DNA of 64,000 nucleotides, from contig JAGOWQ010000006.1 in NCBI GenBank assembly GCA_018060185.1, forward strand, positions 1 to 64,000, read 5' to 3'. Every line of letters starts with the position of its first letter. Position 1 is the stretch's first letter. Below, one piece after another: positions 18,292 to 26,062 of this stretch. The stretch comes from Leptotrichiaceae bacterium (GTDB lineage Bacteria > Fusobacteriota > Fusobacteriia > Fusobacteriales > Leptotrichiaceae). The translations under genes were made by a program, and so were the position numbers. Below the pieces are notes generated by a model, which searched no databases, had not been told where the DNA came from, and saw nothing but the letters and a program-made list of their open reading frames with translations.

Positions 18292-19552
18292 AAAATTTTA
18301 CTTCCTTTCCTTTTTTAATATTTTCTTTTATTTCACCATTTTCATATACTATATTTCCATTGACTATTGTAAGAATGTTTTTCCCTTTTAACTTCCAATT
18401 TTCATATGGGGTCCATTTACATTTAGATTCTATAGTTTCATCTACTCCTACAATCCATTCTTTTTCCAAGTCAACTACTATTATATCTGCAAAATATCCT
18501 TTTTCTAATTTACCTCTTTTTTCTAATTTCATTATTTTAGCAGGATTTTCACACATTAACTCTTGAACTTTTTCTAATGAAGTTCTCCCTTTGTTCACAG
18601 CATCTAACATAAGTGCTAGAGAAGTTTCAACTCCTGGCATTCCAAAAGTCAATTTTTCTAATTTTTCTCTTATTAAATGTGGTGCATGATCTGTTCCTAT
18701 AGTATCCACATAACCATTATTTAATGCTTCCCACAAAAATTCATTATCCTTTTCTGTTCTCAATTCAGGTTTCATCCTCAATAACATTTTATTTTTTTCA
18801 TTACTTTCTCTAATTTCATCATTTAAAAATAAGTGATGTGGAGTAACTTCTGCATATATTGGATGTTTTTCATTATTCAAGTTAATATTATTTTTAGCTT
18901 CTATAACTTTTGAAATTTCCTCTTTAGATGGGATATGACATACATACAATCCATTTCCATATTTTTGATTAATATTTATTGCCTTATCTATCATTTCATT
19001 TTCAGCATGAACTAACACTAATTTAGAATTTTTGAATATATTTTCTAATATATTATCATCTTCAATAAGCATTTCTCCAGTAGTGACATTCATAAATATT
19101 TTAACTGTATTACCCGTTCCATTTTCTAATATTTTTTTAATTTCATCTATATTATTATTTCTACTTCCACCAAAATGAAATCCAAAATTTACTATAGATT
19201 TTTCTTTAGCTAATTTTTTCTTTTCTATTAGTGCTTCTAATGTTGTAGTTGTAGGTATAGTATTAGGCATATCATAAAAAGTTGTAATACCTGCTTTTGC
19301 ACATGCTCTACTACCTGTTTCAAAATCTTCTTTTAAAGTAATCCCTGGCTCTCTCATATGAGTATGGATGTCAATTACACCTGGCATTATAGTTTTTCCT
19401 TCTAAATCAATTATTCTTATATTTTTTTTTGATTTTATAATTTCATTAATATCTTCTCTAAAATTGATATTTACTTCTTCAATAATTTCATTATTTATAA
19501 ATATTTCTATGTTTTGACCTTTAACATCTTTACCATTTTTTAAATATATCAC
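18284..19552 (-). CDS. pyrC: Dihydroorotase
   Basis: Cyclises carbamoyl aspartate to dihydroorotate. About 422 residues, the class I (bacillus-like) length. Metal ligands are visible in MPGVIDIHTHMREPG, in the His of EVTPHHLFL, and in GTDHAPH with the catalytic Asp. It starts at GTG 19552 behind AAAGGA. It overlaps pyrE by 8 bases and follows pyrF by 38. Confidence 0.95.
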   Translation of the reverse strand: MIYLKNGKDVKGQNIEIFINNEIIEEVNINFREDINEIIKSKKNIRIIDLEGKTIMPGVIDIHTHMREPGITLKEDFETGSRACAKAGITTFYDMPNTIPTTTTLEALIEKKKLAKEKSIVNFGFHFGGSRNNNIDEIKKILENGTGNTVKIFMNVTTGEMLIEDDNILENIFKNSKLVLVHAENEMIDKAININQKYGNGLYVCHIPSKEEISKVIEAKNNINLNNEKHPIYAEVTPHHLFLNDEIRESNEKNKMLLRMKPELRTEKDNEFLWEALNNGYVDTIGTDHAPHLIREKLEKLTFGMPGVETSLALMLDAVNKGRTSLEKVQELMCENPAKIMKLEKRGKLEKGYFADIIVVDLEKEWIVGVDETIESKCKWTPYENWKLKGKNILTIVNGNIVYENGEIKENIKKGKEVKFYE

Positions 19553-19590
19553 TCTAAAATCCTTTCTAATCTAGTTATATTATTTTTTTA

Positions 19591-20325
19591 TTATAATGCT
19601 TTTGATATTTCTTCTAATATTAGTTTTGTACTTTGTAATGGGTTTTCAGATTTTGTTATTGGTCTTCCTATTACTATAAAATCTACTTTATTTTTTATAG
19701 CATCATACGGAGTCATTATTCTATTTTGATCGTCATTGCTATTACCTTTACTATCCAAAGTAAATTTTGGCCTTACTCCTGGACAAACTGTAATAAAATC
19801 ACTTCCTAATTTTTCTTTTATAATCTTAGATTCGTGAGGTGAACAAACTACTCCATTCATATTGCTATTTTTAGCGATATTAGCCATATTTAAGATTAAT
19901 TCTTCAAGTTTAAGATTACTCTTAAATATTTCTTCTATATCTTCTTGACCTAAGTTAGTTAAAATAGTAACACCAATTAAAAGGCTTTCAGAATTACTAT
20001 TTTTTACCATCTTAGCCACTTCAGACATTGTTTTGCTTCCATTTGAACAATGAATATTAAACATAAATACTTTTTTCCTAATTGCACTTTCACATGCCAT
20101 TTTTACTGTATTTTCTATATCATGAAATTTTAAATCTAAAAATACTTTTTTCCCTTTTTCATGAAGATAGTCAATTAATTTACCTTCTGTGTTCAAATAA
20201 CTTTCTAACCCGACTTTATATATAGAAACATTATCTCCAATAATTTCTATTAATCTTTTTGCATCTTCCATATTATTATAATCTAATGCTACTATTAGCT
20301 TATCTTTTGCTTTTTCATTTATCAT
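19591..20325 (-). CDS. pyrF: Orotidine 5'-phosphate decarboxylase
   Basis: Final step to UMP. About 244 residues. IVALDYNN at the N-terminus, the catalytic segment FLDLKFHDIENTVK near 80-92, NIHCSNG and VCPGVRPKF identify it; FIVIGRPIT near the end binds phosphate. Length and motif spacing resemble the longer PyrF subtype. Its ATG overlaps the pyrD stop (ATGA). Confidence 0.95.
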   Translation of the reverse strand: MINEKAKDKLIVALDYNNMEDAKRLIEIIGDNVSIYKVGLESYLNTEGKLIDYLHEKGKKVFLDLKFHDIENTVKMACESAIRKKVFMFNIHCSNGSKTMSEVAKMVKNSNSESLLIGVTILTNLGQEDIEEIFKSNLKLEELILNMANIAKNSNMNGVVCSPHESKIIKEKLGSDFITVCPGVRPKFTLDSKGNSNDDQNRIMTPYDAIKNKVDFIVIGRPITKSENPLQSTKLILEEISKAL

Positions 20326-21287
20326 AATTTTATTCCTTCCATTCTATTTCTATATGATACTCCGTCATCATTATGAGCATATCCTACTATTTGAGAAATA
20401 TTGTTTAAATTATTATCTTTACAATATTTTTTTAATCCATTTTTTATTTCAAGGGCAATCAATGGATCAGAGAAAAAAGCAGTTCCTATGGATATTACTG
20501 AAGCTCCTGCTAAAAAAAACTCTATCGCATCTTCTACATTAAATATTCCTCCCATTCCTAAAATGGGAATTGAAACTGCTTGAGAAACTTGATGTATCAT
20601 TCTCAGAGCTATAGGTTTTATTGCTGGTCCTGATAAGCCACCATAAATATTTCCTAATACAGGTTTTTTTGTATTTATATCTATTGACATTCCCAATAAT
20701 GTATTTATCATTGAAATAGCATCTGCTTTTTCTTCTTCTACTATTTTAGCTATTTCAACTATATTTGTAACATTAGGAGATAATTTTACCATTAAAGGTT
20801 TTTTAGTAACTTTTCTAACTTCTTTTGTTACAATTCTAGTCATTTCAGGATTAGCTCCAAACGCCATACCACCATCTTTAACATTTGGACAAGAAATATT
20901 TAACTCTATCATTTCTATTTCGCTAATATTATCGATTCTTTTAGCTATTTCTACATATTCTTCTACTATTTTACCGTTAATGTTTGCAACAATAGGAACT
21001 TTTATAATTTTTTTTATTTTTGGTAATGTAACTTCTTCAAAATAATCAATACCAGGATTTTCTAATCCTACACTATTTAATATTCCTGCTGGAGTTTCAG
21101 ATATTCTAGGAACACTATTTCCAGGACGCATTTCCATAGTTAATCCTTTTAATACTATAGCTCCCATTTCATTTGGATCAAAATAGTCTTTGTATTCAAG
21201 CCCGAATGAAAAACAGCCACTTCCTGTAAATAATGGATTATCTAATTTTATTCCTAAAAAATCTGTTTCAAGTCTATTTTCATCCAT
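20322..21287 (-). CDS. pyrD: Dihydroorotate dehydrogenase, class 1B catalytic subunit
   Basis: About 321 residues; FMN enzyme. The catalytic base is Cys133 in ELNISCPNVKDGG, as in class 1B enzymes, which pair with an electron-transfer subunit (PyrK), here the next gene upstream. Other signs: GLENPGID, MVKLSPNVT, GMGGIFNVEDAIEF, GASVISIGTAFF. I start it at 21287 behind GAGGTGATA; longer in-frame starts reach into pyrK without a ribosome site. It overlaps pyrK by 8 bases. Confidence 0.96.
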   Translation of the reverse strand: MDENRLETDFLGIKLDNPLFTGSGCFSFGLEYKDYFDPNEMGAIVLKGLTMEMRPGNSVPRISETPAGILNSVGLENPGIDYFEEVTLPKIKKIIKVPIVANINGKIVEEYVEIAKRIDNISEIEMIELNISCPNVKDGGMAFGANPEMTRIVTKEVRKVTKKPLMVKLSPNVTNIVEIAKIVEEEKADAISMINTLLGMSIDINTKKPVLGNIYGGLSGPAIKPIALRMIHQVSQAVSIPILGMGGIFNVEDAIEFFLAGASVISIGTAFFSDPLIALEIKNGLKKYCKDNNLNNISQIVGYAHNDDGVSYRNRMEGIKL

Positions 21288-22149
21288 TATTATCACCTCT
21301 ATTGTCATATACATTTCTAAATATTTTACTATAAAACACTGGACCATCATAACAAACTTTTTTCATTCCGTCATCTGTACTTATAGAACATCCTACACAT
21401 GCTCCTTGTCCACATGCCATACGTTCTTCCATGGAAATTTGTGAAAGTATATTATTTTCATTTGATAGTTTATTTATATATTCTAAAACCTTATGTGGAC
21501 CACATGAATAAATTATATCTATATTTTCATTTATATCTATTACTTTTTTTAATACTTCTATAACGTTACCTTTTTCTCCCAAACTACCGTCATCAGTACA
21601 TATTATCGTATTTATTCTAGTATCATCTAATTTAAAATTATCCAATAATTTCATTGTCTCTTTATCTCGACCACCTGCAATAAAATTTATTTTAAAATTT
21701 CCATTATTTTTCAATATATCTTTTATTAGTTGATTTAACGGCGCTAATCCTATCCCTCCACCGACTATAACAATATTTTTTTTATTAGTATCAATATCAA
21801 AACCTTTCCCTAAAGGACCTTGTATATTTATTATTTCACCTTTAGATAAATTTGATAATTCTTTTGTGCCTTTTCCTAGAACTCTATATAAAAACTGTAA
21901 TTCTCCAGTTTCATAATTAAGGCTATGAAGACTTATAGGACGTCTTAAAATTCTAATTTGATTTTTCAATTTAAGCATATAAAATTGCCCTGCTTTTGGC
22001 TTTACAATTCCATCAAAAGTATTATTAGAAATAACAGTCATTAAATAATTTTCGCCACCTATATGTATGTTTTCTGAAATTGTTACATCTTCTAAAAATT
22101 TTGTATTATAATTTTGATTACATTTTATATCTTTTTTTTCTATTTTCAT
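21280..22149 (-). CDS. pyrK: Dihydroorotate dehydrogenase electron transfer subunit
   Basis: About 289 residues. FAD part: RILRRPISLHSL and RVLGKGTKEL; NAD part: IVGGGIGLAPL; C-terminal [2Fe-2S] cysteines in MACGQGACVGC and VCYDGPVF. It passes electrons from PyrD to NAD+. Start uncertain: a GTG (22152) and the adjoining ATG (22149) both follow AAGAGG with an unusually short spacer, and the first 25 residues have no family match, so real initiation may differ. It lies 15 bases after pyrI. Confidence 0.93.
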   Translation of the reverse strand: MKIEKKDIKCNQNYNTKFLEDVTISENIHIGGENYLMTVISNNTFDGIVKPKAGQFYMLKLKNQIRILRRPISLHSLNYETGELQFLYRVLGKGTKELSNLSKGEIINIQGPLGKGFDIDTNKKNIVIVGGGIGLAPLNQLIKDILKNNGNFKINFIAGGRDKETMKLLDNFKLDDTRINTIICTDDGSLGEKGNVIEVLKKVIDINENIDIIYSCGPHKVLEYINKLSNENNILSQISMEERMACGQGACVGCSISTDDGMKKVCYDGPVFYSKIFRNVYDNRGDNNG

Positions 22150-22163
22150 CACCTCTTATTATT

Positions 22164-22631
22164 CTATAATGCCTTTAACTCTATTTCATTTGTGCATATT
22201 GTTCTCTCGCAGTAATAACATTTATATTTTAAATTTTCAGATTTATCAGATGCTATTTTTATGAACCTTGATTCAATATCTTCATGATTTGATATACATT
22301 TACCATTATTACATCTTATAAAACCAAATATTTCATTCGGTATGTCTAATTTAATTTTTTTTACTACTTTAAAATTTTCTATTATATTTATTGTAACATC
22401 AGGAGCAAGTAAAGCTATTTCTCCAAGTTCTTTTTTATCCAAGCTTTTATCTTCTATTTTTATTAACCCTTTTTTACCTAGTGAACTACTTTTTAAATTT
22501 GTAGCTACTGTTATTATTTCACTATATTCTTCTAATTTTAGTATTTCAACTATTGAAAAAGTCTTTCCAGCAGGTATATGATCAATAACTATTCCATTTT
22601 CTAATGCTGCTATTTGCAATTCTCTAGCCAT
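22164..22631 (-). CDS. pyrI: Aspartate carbamoyltransferase regulatory subunit
   Basis: About 155 residues. The N-terminal allosteric domain has IDHIPAGKTFSIVEIL. The zinc domain has four cysteines, C107 and C112 (CNNGKC) and C138 and C141 (CYYC), as in E. coli PyrI. It makes the enzyme sensitive to nucleotide feedback. It overlaps pyrB by 8 bases. The presence of PyrI points to enteric-like ATCase control rather than a PyrR system. Confidence 0.96.
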   Translation of the reverse strand: MARELQIAALENGIVIDHIPAGKTFSIVEILKLEEYSEIITVATNLKSSSLGKKGLIKIEDKSLDKKELGEIALLAPDVTINIIENFKVVKKIKLDIPNEIFGFIRCNNGKCISNHEDIESRFIKIASDKSENLKYKCYYCERTICTNEIELKAL

Positions 22632-23577
22632 TTTTAACCTCCAAATTTATAAATTCTTTTACTTTATTGAGTACTGTCATCATCATTGCTTGTCTTACAG
22701 GAACTCCATTTTTTGCCTGTTTAAAATATAATGCATACTTAGTATCATCCAAATTTGTTGATATTTCATCAACTCTTGGAAGAGGATGAAGTATAATCAT
22801 ATCTTCTTTACATTTACCCTCGATATTTTCTCTATTTATAATATAAATTCCTTTTACTTTTTCATATTCTTCAACATCTAAAAATCTTTCTTTTTGAATT
22901 CTTGTCATATAAAATACATCTAACTCTGAAATACAATCTCTAAAATCTTCCATCAATTCATACTTTATATTACATTTATCTAAATCTTCAAGTAAATAAT
23001 CAGGCATTTGAAGTATTTGAGGTGATACAAAATAAATAGTAGGATTAAAATGTGTCAATGCTTTTACCAACGAATGAACCGTTCTTCCATATTTTAGATC
23101 CCCTACAAATCCAATTTTTAAATTATTTAAAGTCTTCTTTTCTTCTAGTATTGTATATAAATCGAGCAATGTTTGACTAGGATGTTGATTTGAACCATCT
23201 CCTGCATTTATAATTGGTTTTCTTGATGTATTTGATGCTAACCTTGCTGCACCGTCAAGGGGATGTCTTATAACTATTATATCAGAATAAGACTCTACCA
23301 TTTTTATTGTATCTGTAAAAGACTCTCCTTTTTTCAATGATGTATACTCTAGTGGAGGTAATGGTAATACCTGAGCTCCCAATCTTTGAGCAGCTGATTC
23401 AAATGACATTTTTGTTCTTGTACTAGGTTCAAAAAATAATGTAGAAATTATTTTGCCTTTTAAATAATCCAATTTTTCTTTTTCATTCGTATTTTCAATT
23501 TTCTTCGCAATTTCTAAAATATTTATAATTTCTTCCTTACTCATATCATTCATTGATATGATATCTTTTTTAATCAT
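22624..23577 (-). CDS. pyrB: Aspartate carbamoyltransferase catalytic subunit
   Basis: Condenses carbamoyl phosphate and aspartate. About 317 residues. S52-T-R-T55 in FFEPSTRTKMSFE binds carbamoyl phosphate; RHPLDGAARLAS, NAGDGSNQHPSQTLLDLYTI and ILHPLPRVDEI are further active-site segments. The ATG follows GGAGG by 6 bases, and the leader ORF stop overlaps the start by 8 bases. First enzyme gene of the operon. Confidence 0.97.
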   Translation of the reverse strand: MIKKDIISMNDMSKEEIINILEIAKKIENTNEKEKLDYLKGKIISTLFFEPSTRTKMSFESAAQRLGAQVLPLPPLEYTSLKKGESFTDTIKMVESYSDIIVIRHPLDGAARLASNTSRKPIINAGDGSNQHPSQTLLDLYTILEEKKTLNNLKIGFVGDLKYGRTVHSLVKALTHFNPTIYFVSPQILQMPDYLLEDLDKCNIKYELMEDFRDCISELDVFYMTRIQKERFLDVEEYEKVKGIYIINRENIEGKCKEDMIILHPLPRVDEISTNLDDTKYALYFKQAKNGVPVRQAMMMTVLNKVKEFINLEVKNG

Positions 23578-23767
23578 AACCTACCTCCAATATTTTTAAA
23601 TAATAAATAAAAAAAAAATAAAAATATTTAATATAAATATTTTTATTTTTATAATATATATAATTTTTTAAAGATTTTAAAATAATAGAAATATCGTTTA
23701 ATAAATTTAAATATAAAAAATCAAAAAATTCATTAATGACATTTAAAATTAAATATTTTTTTTTCAT
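23570..23767 (-). CDS. 65-codon leader ORF of the pyrimidine operon
   Basis: Open frame with ATG at 23767 behind GGGGA (8-base spacer), ending in TAA that overlaps the pyrB start by 8 bases. The peptide is dominated by Tyr, Phe, Leu, Ile, Lys and Asn because the RNA is U- and A-rich, including a run of ten Ts. The frame runs through the attenuator hairpin at 23614-23650. In E. coli pyrBI a U-rich leader ORF likewise crosses the attenuator and ends next to pyrB, and UTP-dependent pausing couples translation to antitermination (established). By analogy this is probably a regulatory leader; a small membrane peptide is possible but less likely. Confidence 0.6.
   Translation of the reverse strand: MKKKYLILNVINEFFDFLYLNLLNDISIILKSLKNYIYYKNKNIYIKYFYFFFIYYLKILEVGYD
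23614..23650 (-). terminator. Putative AT-only attenuator of the pyrimidine operon
   Basis: Perfect 16-bp inverted repeat (23614-23629 and 23635-23650, 5-base loop) made only of A and T, followed on the minus strand by a T run (T10 spanning 23618-23609). It lies inside the leader ORF, 37 bases before pyrB. A second hairpin with the sequence AATATTTTTA/TAAAAATATT can form from its 3' arm and compete with it. Confidence 0.55.
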
Positions 23768-23807
23768 AATTTAATTCCCCATTTCTAATTATTTTTACAT
23801 CCTTAAT

Positions 23808-23836
23808 ATGATATCAAATTTTCATAAATTTTTCAA
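23808..23836 (-). promoter_or_regulatory. Pyrimidine operon promoter
   Basis: TTGAAA (23831-23836), 17-base spacer, TATCAT (23808-23813) on the minus strand, about 40 bases before the leader ORF. Confidence 0.7.
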
Positions 23837-23910
23837 CATTTTTTGATATTTATTTTTATAAATTTAGTTTATAATACTTAAGTTTAGTTATGTTTTTATG
23901 GTAATATCAT

Positions 23911-24219
23911 CTAATTATCTTTTTTATAAAATACACATAACCATATACAATGAGGCTCTTTACTCGTATAAGCCACTCTATGTTTTTCACCTTTTTTTAT
24001 TATTATTGTATCTCCTTTTATAAGAGTTTCTTTTCTATTTTCAAACTCTATCGTTGCTTTACCTTGAATTAATAAAACAAATTCTTCTTCATTTGATACT
24101 ATCCATTCTGTAGTTTGACCATTGGATACTATTCTTTCTATTTTTATATTTTCACTTTCTGATAAGATCTCTATCAACTCTGTATTTTTTGGAAGCTCTT
24201 CTATTTCAAATATATTCAT
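23911..24219 (-). CDS. Cupin-domain protein
   Basis: About 102 residues, a single cupin barrel: the first motif region EEFVLLIQGKATIEFEN and the second LIKGDTIIIKKGEKHRV with a conserved His, then a C-terminal strand (CIWLCVFYK). I start it at 24219 because AAGGAG lies 4 bases before this ATG; the in-frame ATG at 24240 overlaps that site. It follows suhB by about 30 bases. Small cupins of this type bind metal or small ligands; substrate unknown. Confidence 0.8.
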   Translation of the reverse strand: MNIFEIEELPKNTELIEILSESENIKIERIVSNGQTTEWIVSNEEEFVLLIQGKATIEFENRKETLIKGDTIIIKKGEKHRVAYTSKEPHCIWLCVFYKKDN

Positions 24220-24249
24220 ACTTCTCCTTAATATTTTCAAATTATATTT

Positions 24250-25017
24250 TTACTTTCCATTAATGATATTTAACAGTTCTTTATCTATTTTACCATTTCC
24301 AAATAAAAATAACGTATGTTTACCTTGAATTATTCTTTGAGAAGTACCTCCAGCCTCCTTAAGAATAAGCTCTCCTGCACATGCATCCCATTCTTTTATA
24401 TTATATTCCCAATATGCATCTAAATTACCAGAAGCTACATAACATAAATCTAATGCAGCAGACCCCGATCTTCTTATTCCTGCTACTTTGTTTACCACAT
24501 TATTAAAAGGTATTACATTAGGATTTTCAGTGGCTCTTTCATAAGGAAATCCTGTTACTATTACACATTTATTCATTATACTTTCATCAGAAACTTTTAA
24601 TTTTTTACCATTTTTAAATGATCCTTCACCTTTTATAGCATAAAATTTCACATTTAATTGAGGAGCAACTACAAGACCTAATATTGTTTCTCCATTATGC
24701 TTTAATCCTATAGATATACAATGAAAAGGATATCCATGAATATAATTAGTAGTTCCGTCTATTGGATCTATAACCCATTCATACTCATTCCCTTCATAAA
24801 ATCCTGTTTCTTCGCTTAAAATTGAGTGTTCAGGATAATTTTTATTAATAAATCCTATTATCATATCTTCTGATTTTTTATCAATTTCTGTTACCATATC
24901 TACCGCTGTTTTCTTTTCTTCAATTTTAAATGTTTTGTTTTCTAAACTATCCAATTGAAATTTTGAAACTTTATCTATAAATACTTCTAATTTTTTTAAT
25001 ATTTCTTTGCAATACAT
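24250..25017 (-). CDS. suhB: Inositol monophosphatase family protein
   Basis: About 255 residues. Metal and phosphate motifs are all visible: MVTEIDKKSE, ILSEETGF (Glu), WVIDPIDGTTNYIHGYP and the C-terminal EWDACAGELILKEAGG. Such enzymes hydrolyse inositol-1-phosphate and related sugar phosphates; in some bacteria SuhB also acts in rRNA antitermination. Which role applies here is unknown. The ATG follows AGGAG. Gene symbol by family resemblance. Confidence 0.88.
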   Translation of the reverse strand: MYCKEILKKLEVFIDKVSKFQLDSLENKTFKIEEKKTAVDMVTEIDKKSEDMIIGFINKNYPEHSILSEETGFYEGNEYEWVIDPIDGTTNYIHGYPFHCISIGLKHNGETILGLVVAPQLNVKFYAIKGEGSFKNGKKLKVSDESIMNKCVIVTGFPYERATENPNVIPFNNVVNKVAGIRRSGSAALDLCYVASGNLDAYWEYNIKEWDACAGELILKEAGGTSQRIIQGKHTLFLFGNGKIDKELLNIINGK

Positions 25018-25055
25018 AACATTTCTCCTAATTATATTTTTTGTTTTAATTTAAA

Positions 25056-25427
25056 TTAAAATATTTTATTACCACAATGTGGGCAATATTCAAAACCTTC
25101 GTCTACAATATTATTGCAACTTTTGCATTCTTTATTGTAAACATAAGGTGAATCTAATAAATATAAATCTTCTTCTTTTATTTCTTTTATTATTCCTTTT
25201 TCTATTTCTTTTCCTAACTTTTTATTAATTGAATAGACACTTCCACAACATTTAGACACCACAAAATATTTTGTGTTTATTCTAAATACAGGAATCCAAA
25301 ATATAGAAAAATATTTAATATCAATAATAACATCATAGTTATTTATTTTAGAACATATTGAACATTTCTCAGTATTTTCTAATTTTATTTCTTTTCTTTT
25401 TCCACTTGTACCAAAAACTATAATCAT
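25056..25427 (-). CDS. Double zinc-ribbon protein
   Basis: About 123 residues with an N-terminal C-S-I-C, a hydrophobic middle (KYFSIFWIPVFRIN) and a CC pair, then C-K-S-C and C-P-H-C near the C-terminus. It resembles zinc-ribbon proteins in which a ribbon is fused to a short hydrophobic hairpin. The start at 25427 has GGAG 6 bases upstream; an in-frame ATG at 25439 overlaps it. The function is unknown. It lies 38 bases before suhB, probably in one operon. Confidence 0.75.
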   Translation of the reverse strand: MIIVFGTSGKRKEIKLENTEKCSICSKINNYDVIIDIKYFSIFWIPVFRINTKYFVVSKCCGSVYSINKKLGKEIEKGIIKEIKEEDLYLLDSPYVYNKECKSCNNIVDEGFEYCPHCGNKIF

Positions 25428-25519
25428 ACCATTCTCCAATCTTTATCATTAATTAATATTTTATAATTTTTCCAATATAACAAACTATTATTTTAAATTT
25501 AAATAATTACATATTTAAC

Positions 25520-25882
25520 TTACTTTTTAATAAACTCTTTTATTTTAATTTCATTACCATTATTCAAAATTAAAATACCCTCTCCATTTTTAAAATGAAT
25601 ACTCACACCACTATCGTTAAATAAGTATATTCCATCATAACTAGGTTCTGATTTTAAAATATAAATTTTTTCTGAATTATCTATCAATTTTGCAGTATTC
25701 CAATTATCATTAGTAATTAGTTGAATAGTCAAATCGTAATCACCAACAAAATTAATAATTTCTGTTTTATGATTTTTTTTCTCATTCTCTGATATATTAA
25801 TAATAGATTTTTCAGATATTTTACAGTTAGATAATACAAAAATAGATATTATAATTAAAAAAATTATTTTAATATATTTCAT
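25520..25882 (-). CDS. Small lipoprotein, unknown function
   Basis: About 120 residues. A signal peptide (KIIFLIIISIFVL) ends in the lipobox L-S-N-C20. The mature part predicts a small beta barrel-like fold (DYDLTIQLI, IYILKSEPS, GIYLFNDSGVSIHFKNGEG, ILILNNGNEIKI). I do not recognise the family. GGAG lies 8 bases before the ATG. It is separated from the L,D-transpeptidase gene upstream by a terminator, so it may have its own promoter. Confidence 0.7.
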   Translation of the reverse strand: MKYIKIIFLIIISIFVLSNCKISEKSIINISENEKKNHKTEIINFVGDYDLTIQLITNDNWNTAKLIDNSEKIYILKSEPSYDGIYLFNDSGVSIHFKNGEGILILNNGNEIKIKEFIKK

Positions 25883-25995
25883 AATATTATCTCCACTTTA
25901 GTTACAATTTAATTTATTATTAATTGTTTGTGTAAGACCTCAATTAATTGTAACACAAAAAAAGTATTTGTACAAAATATTTTAATTGGAAATAT

Positions 25996-26035
25996 AAAAA
26001 CAGTTTCGTTGATATATATCTAAAAAACTGTTTTT
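25996..26035 (-). terminator. Intrinsic terminator after the L,D-transpeptidase gene
   Basis: Inverted repeat AAAAACAGTTT (25996-26006) / AAACTGTTTTT (26025-26035), with a T run on the minus strand. It lies 28 bases after the stop at 26063. Confidence 0.8.
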
Positions 26036-26062
26036 AATATTTTATTTATAAAATTTTAGAAA

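Noticed and set aside
23570-23836. PyrR attenuator in the pyr leader
   Set aside because: No PyrR-binding stem-loop is visible; the leader is a U-rich ORF with an AT-only hairpin instead.
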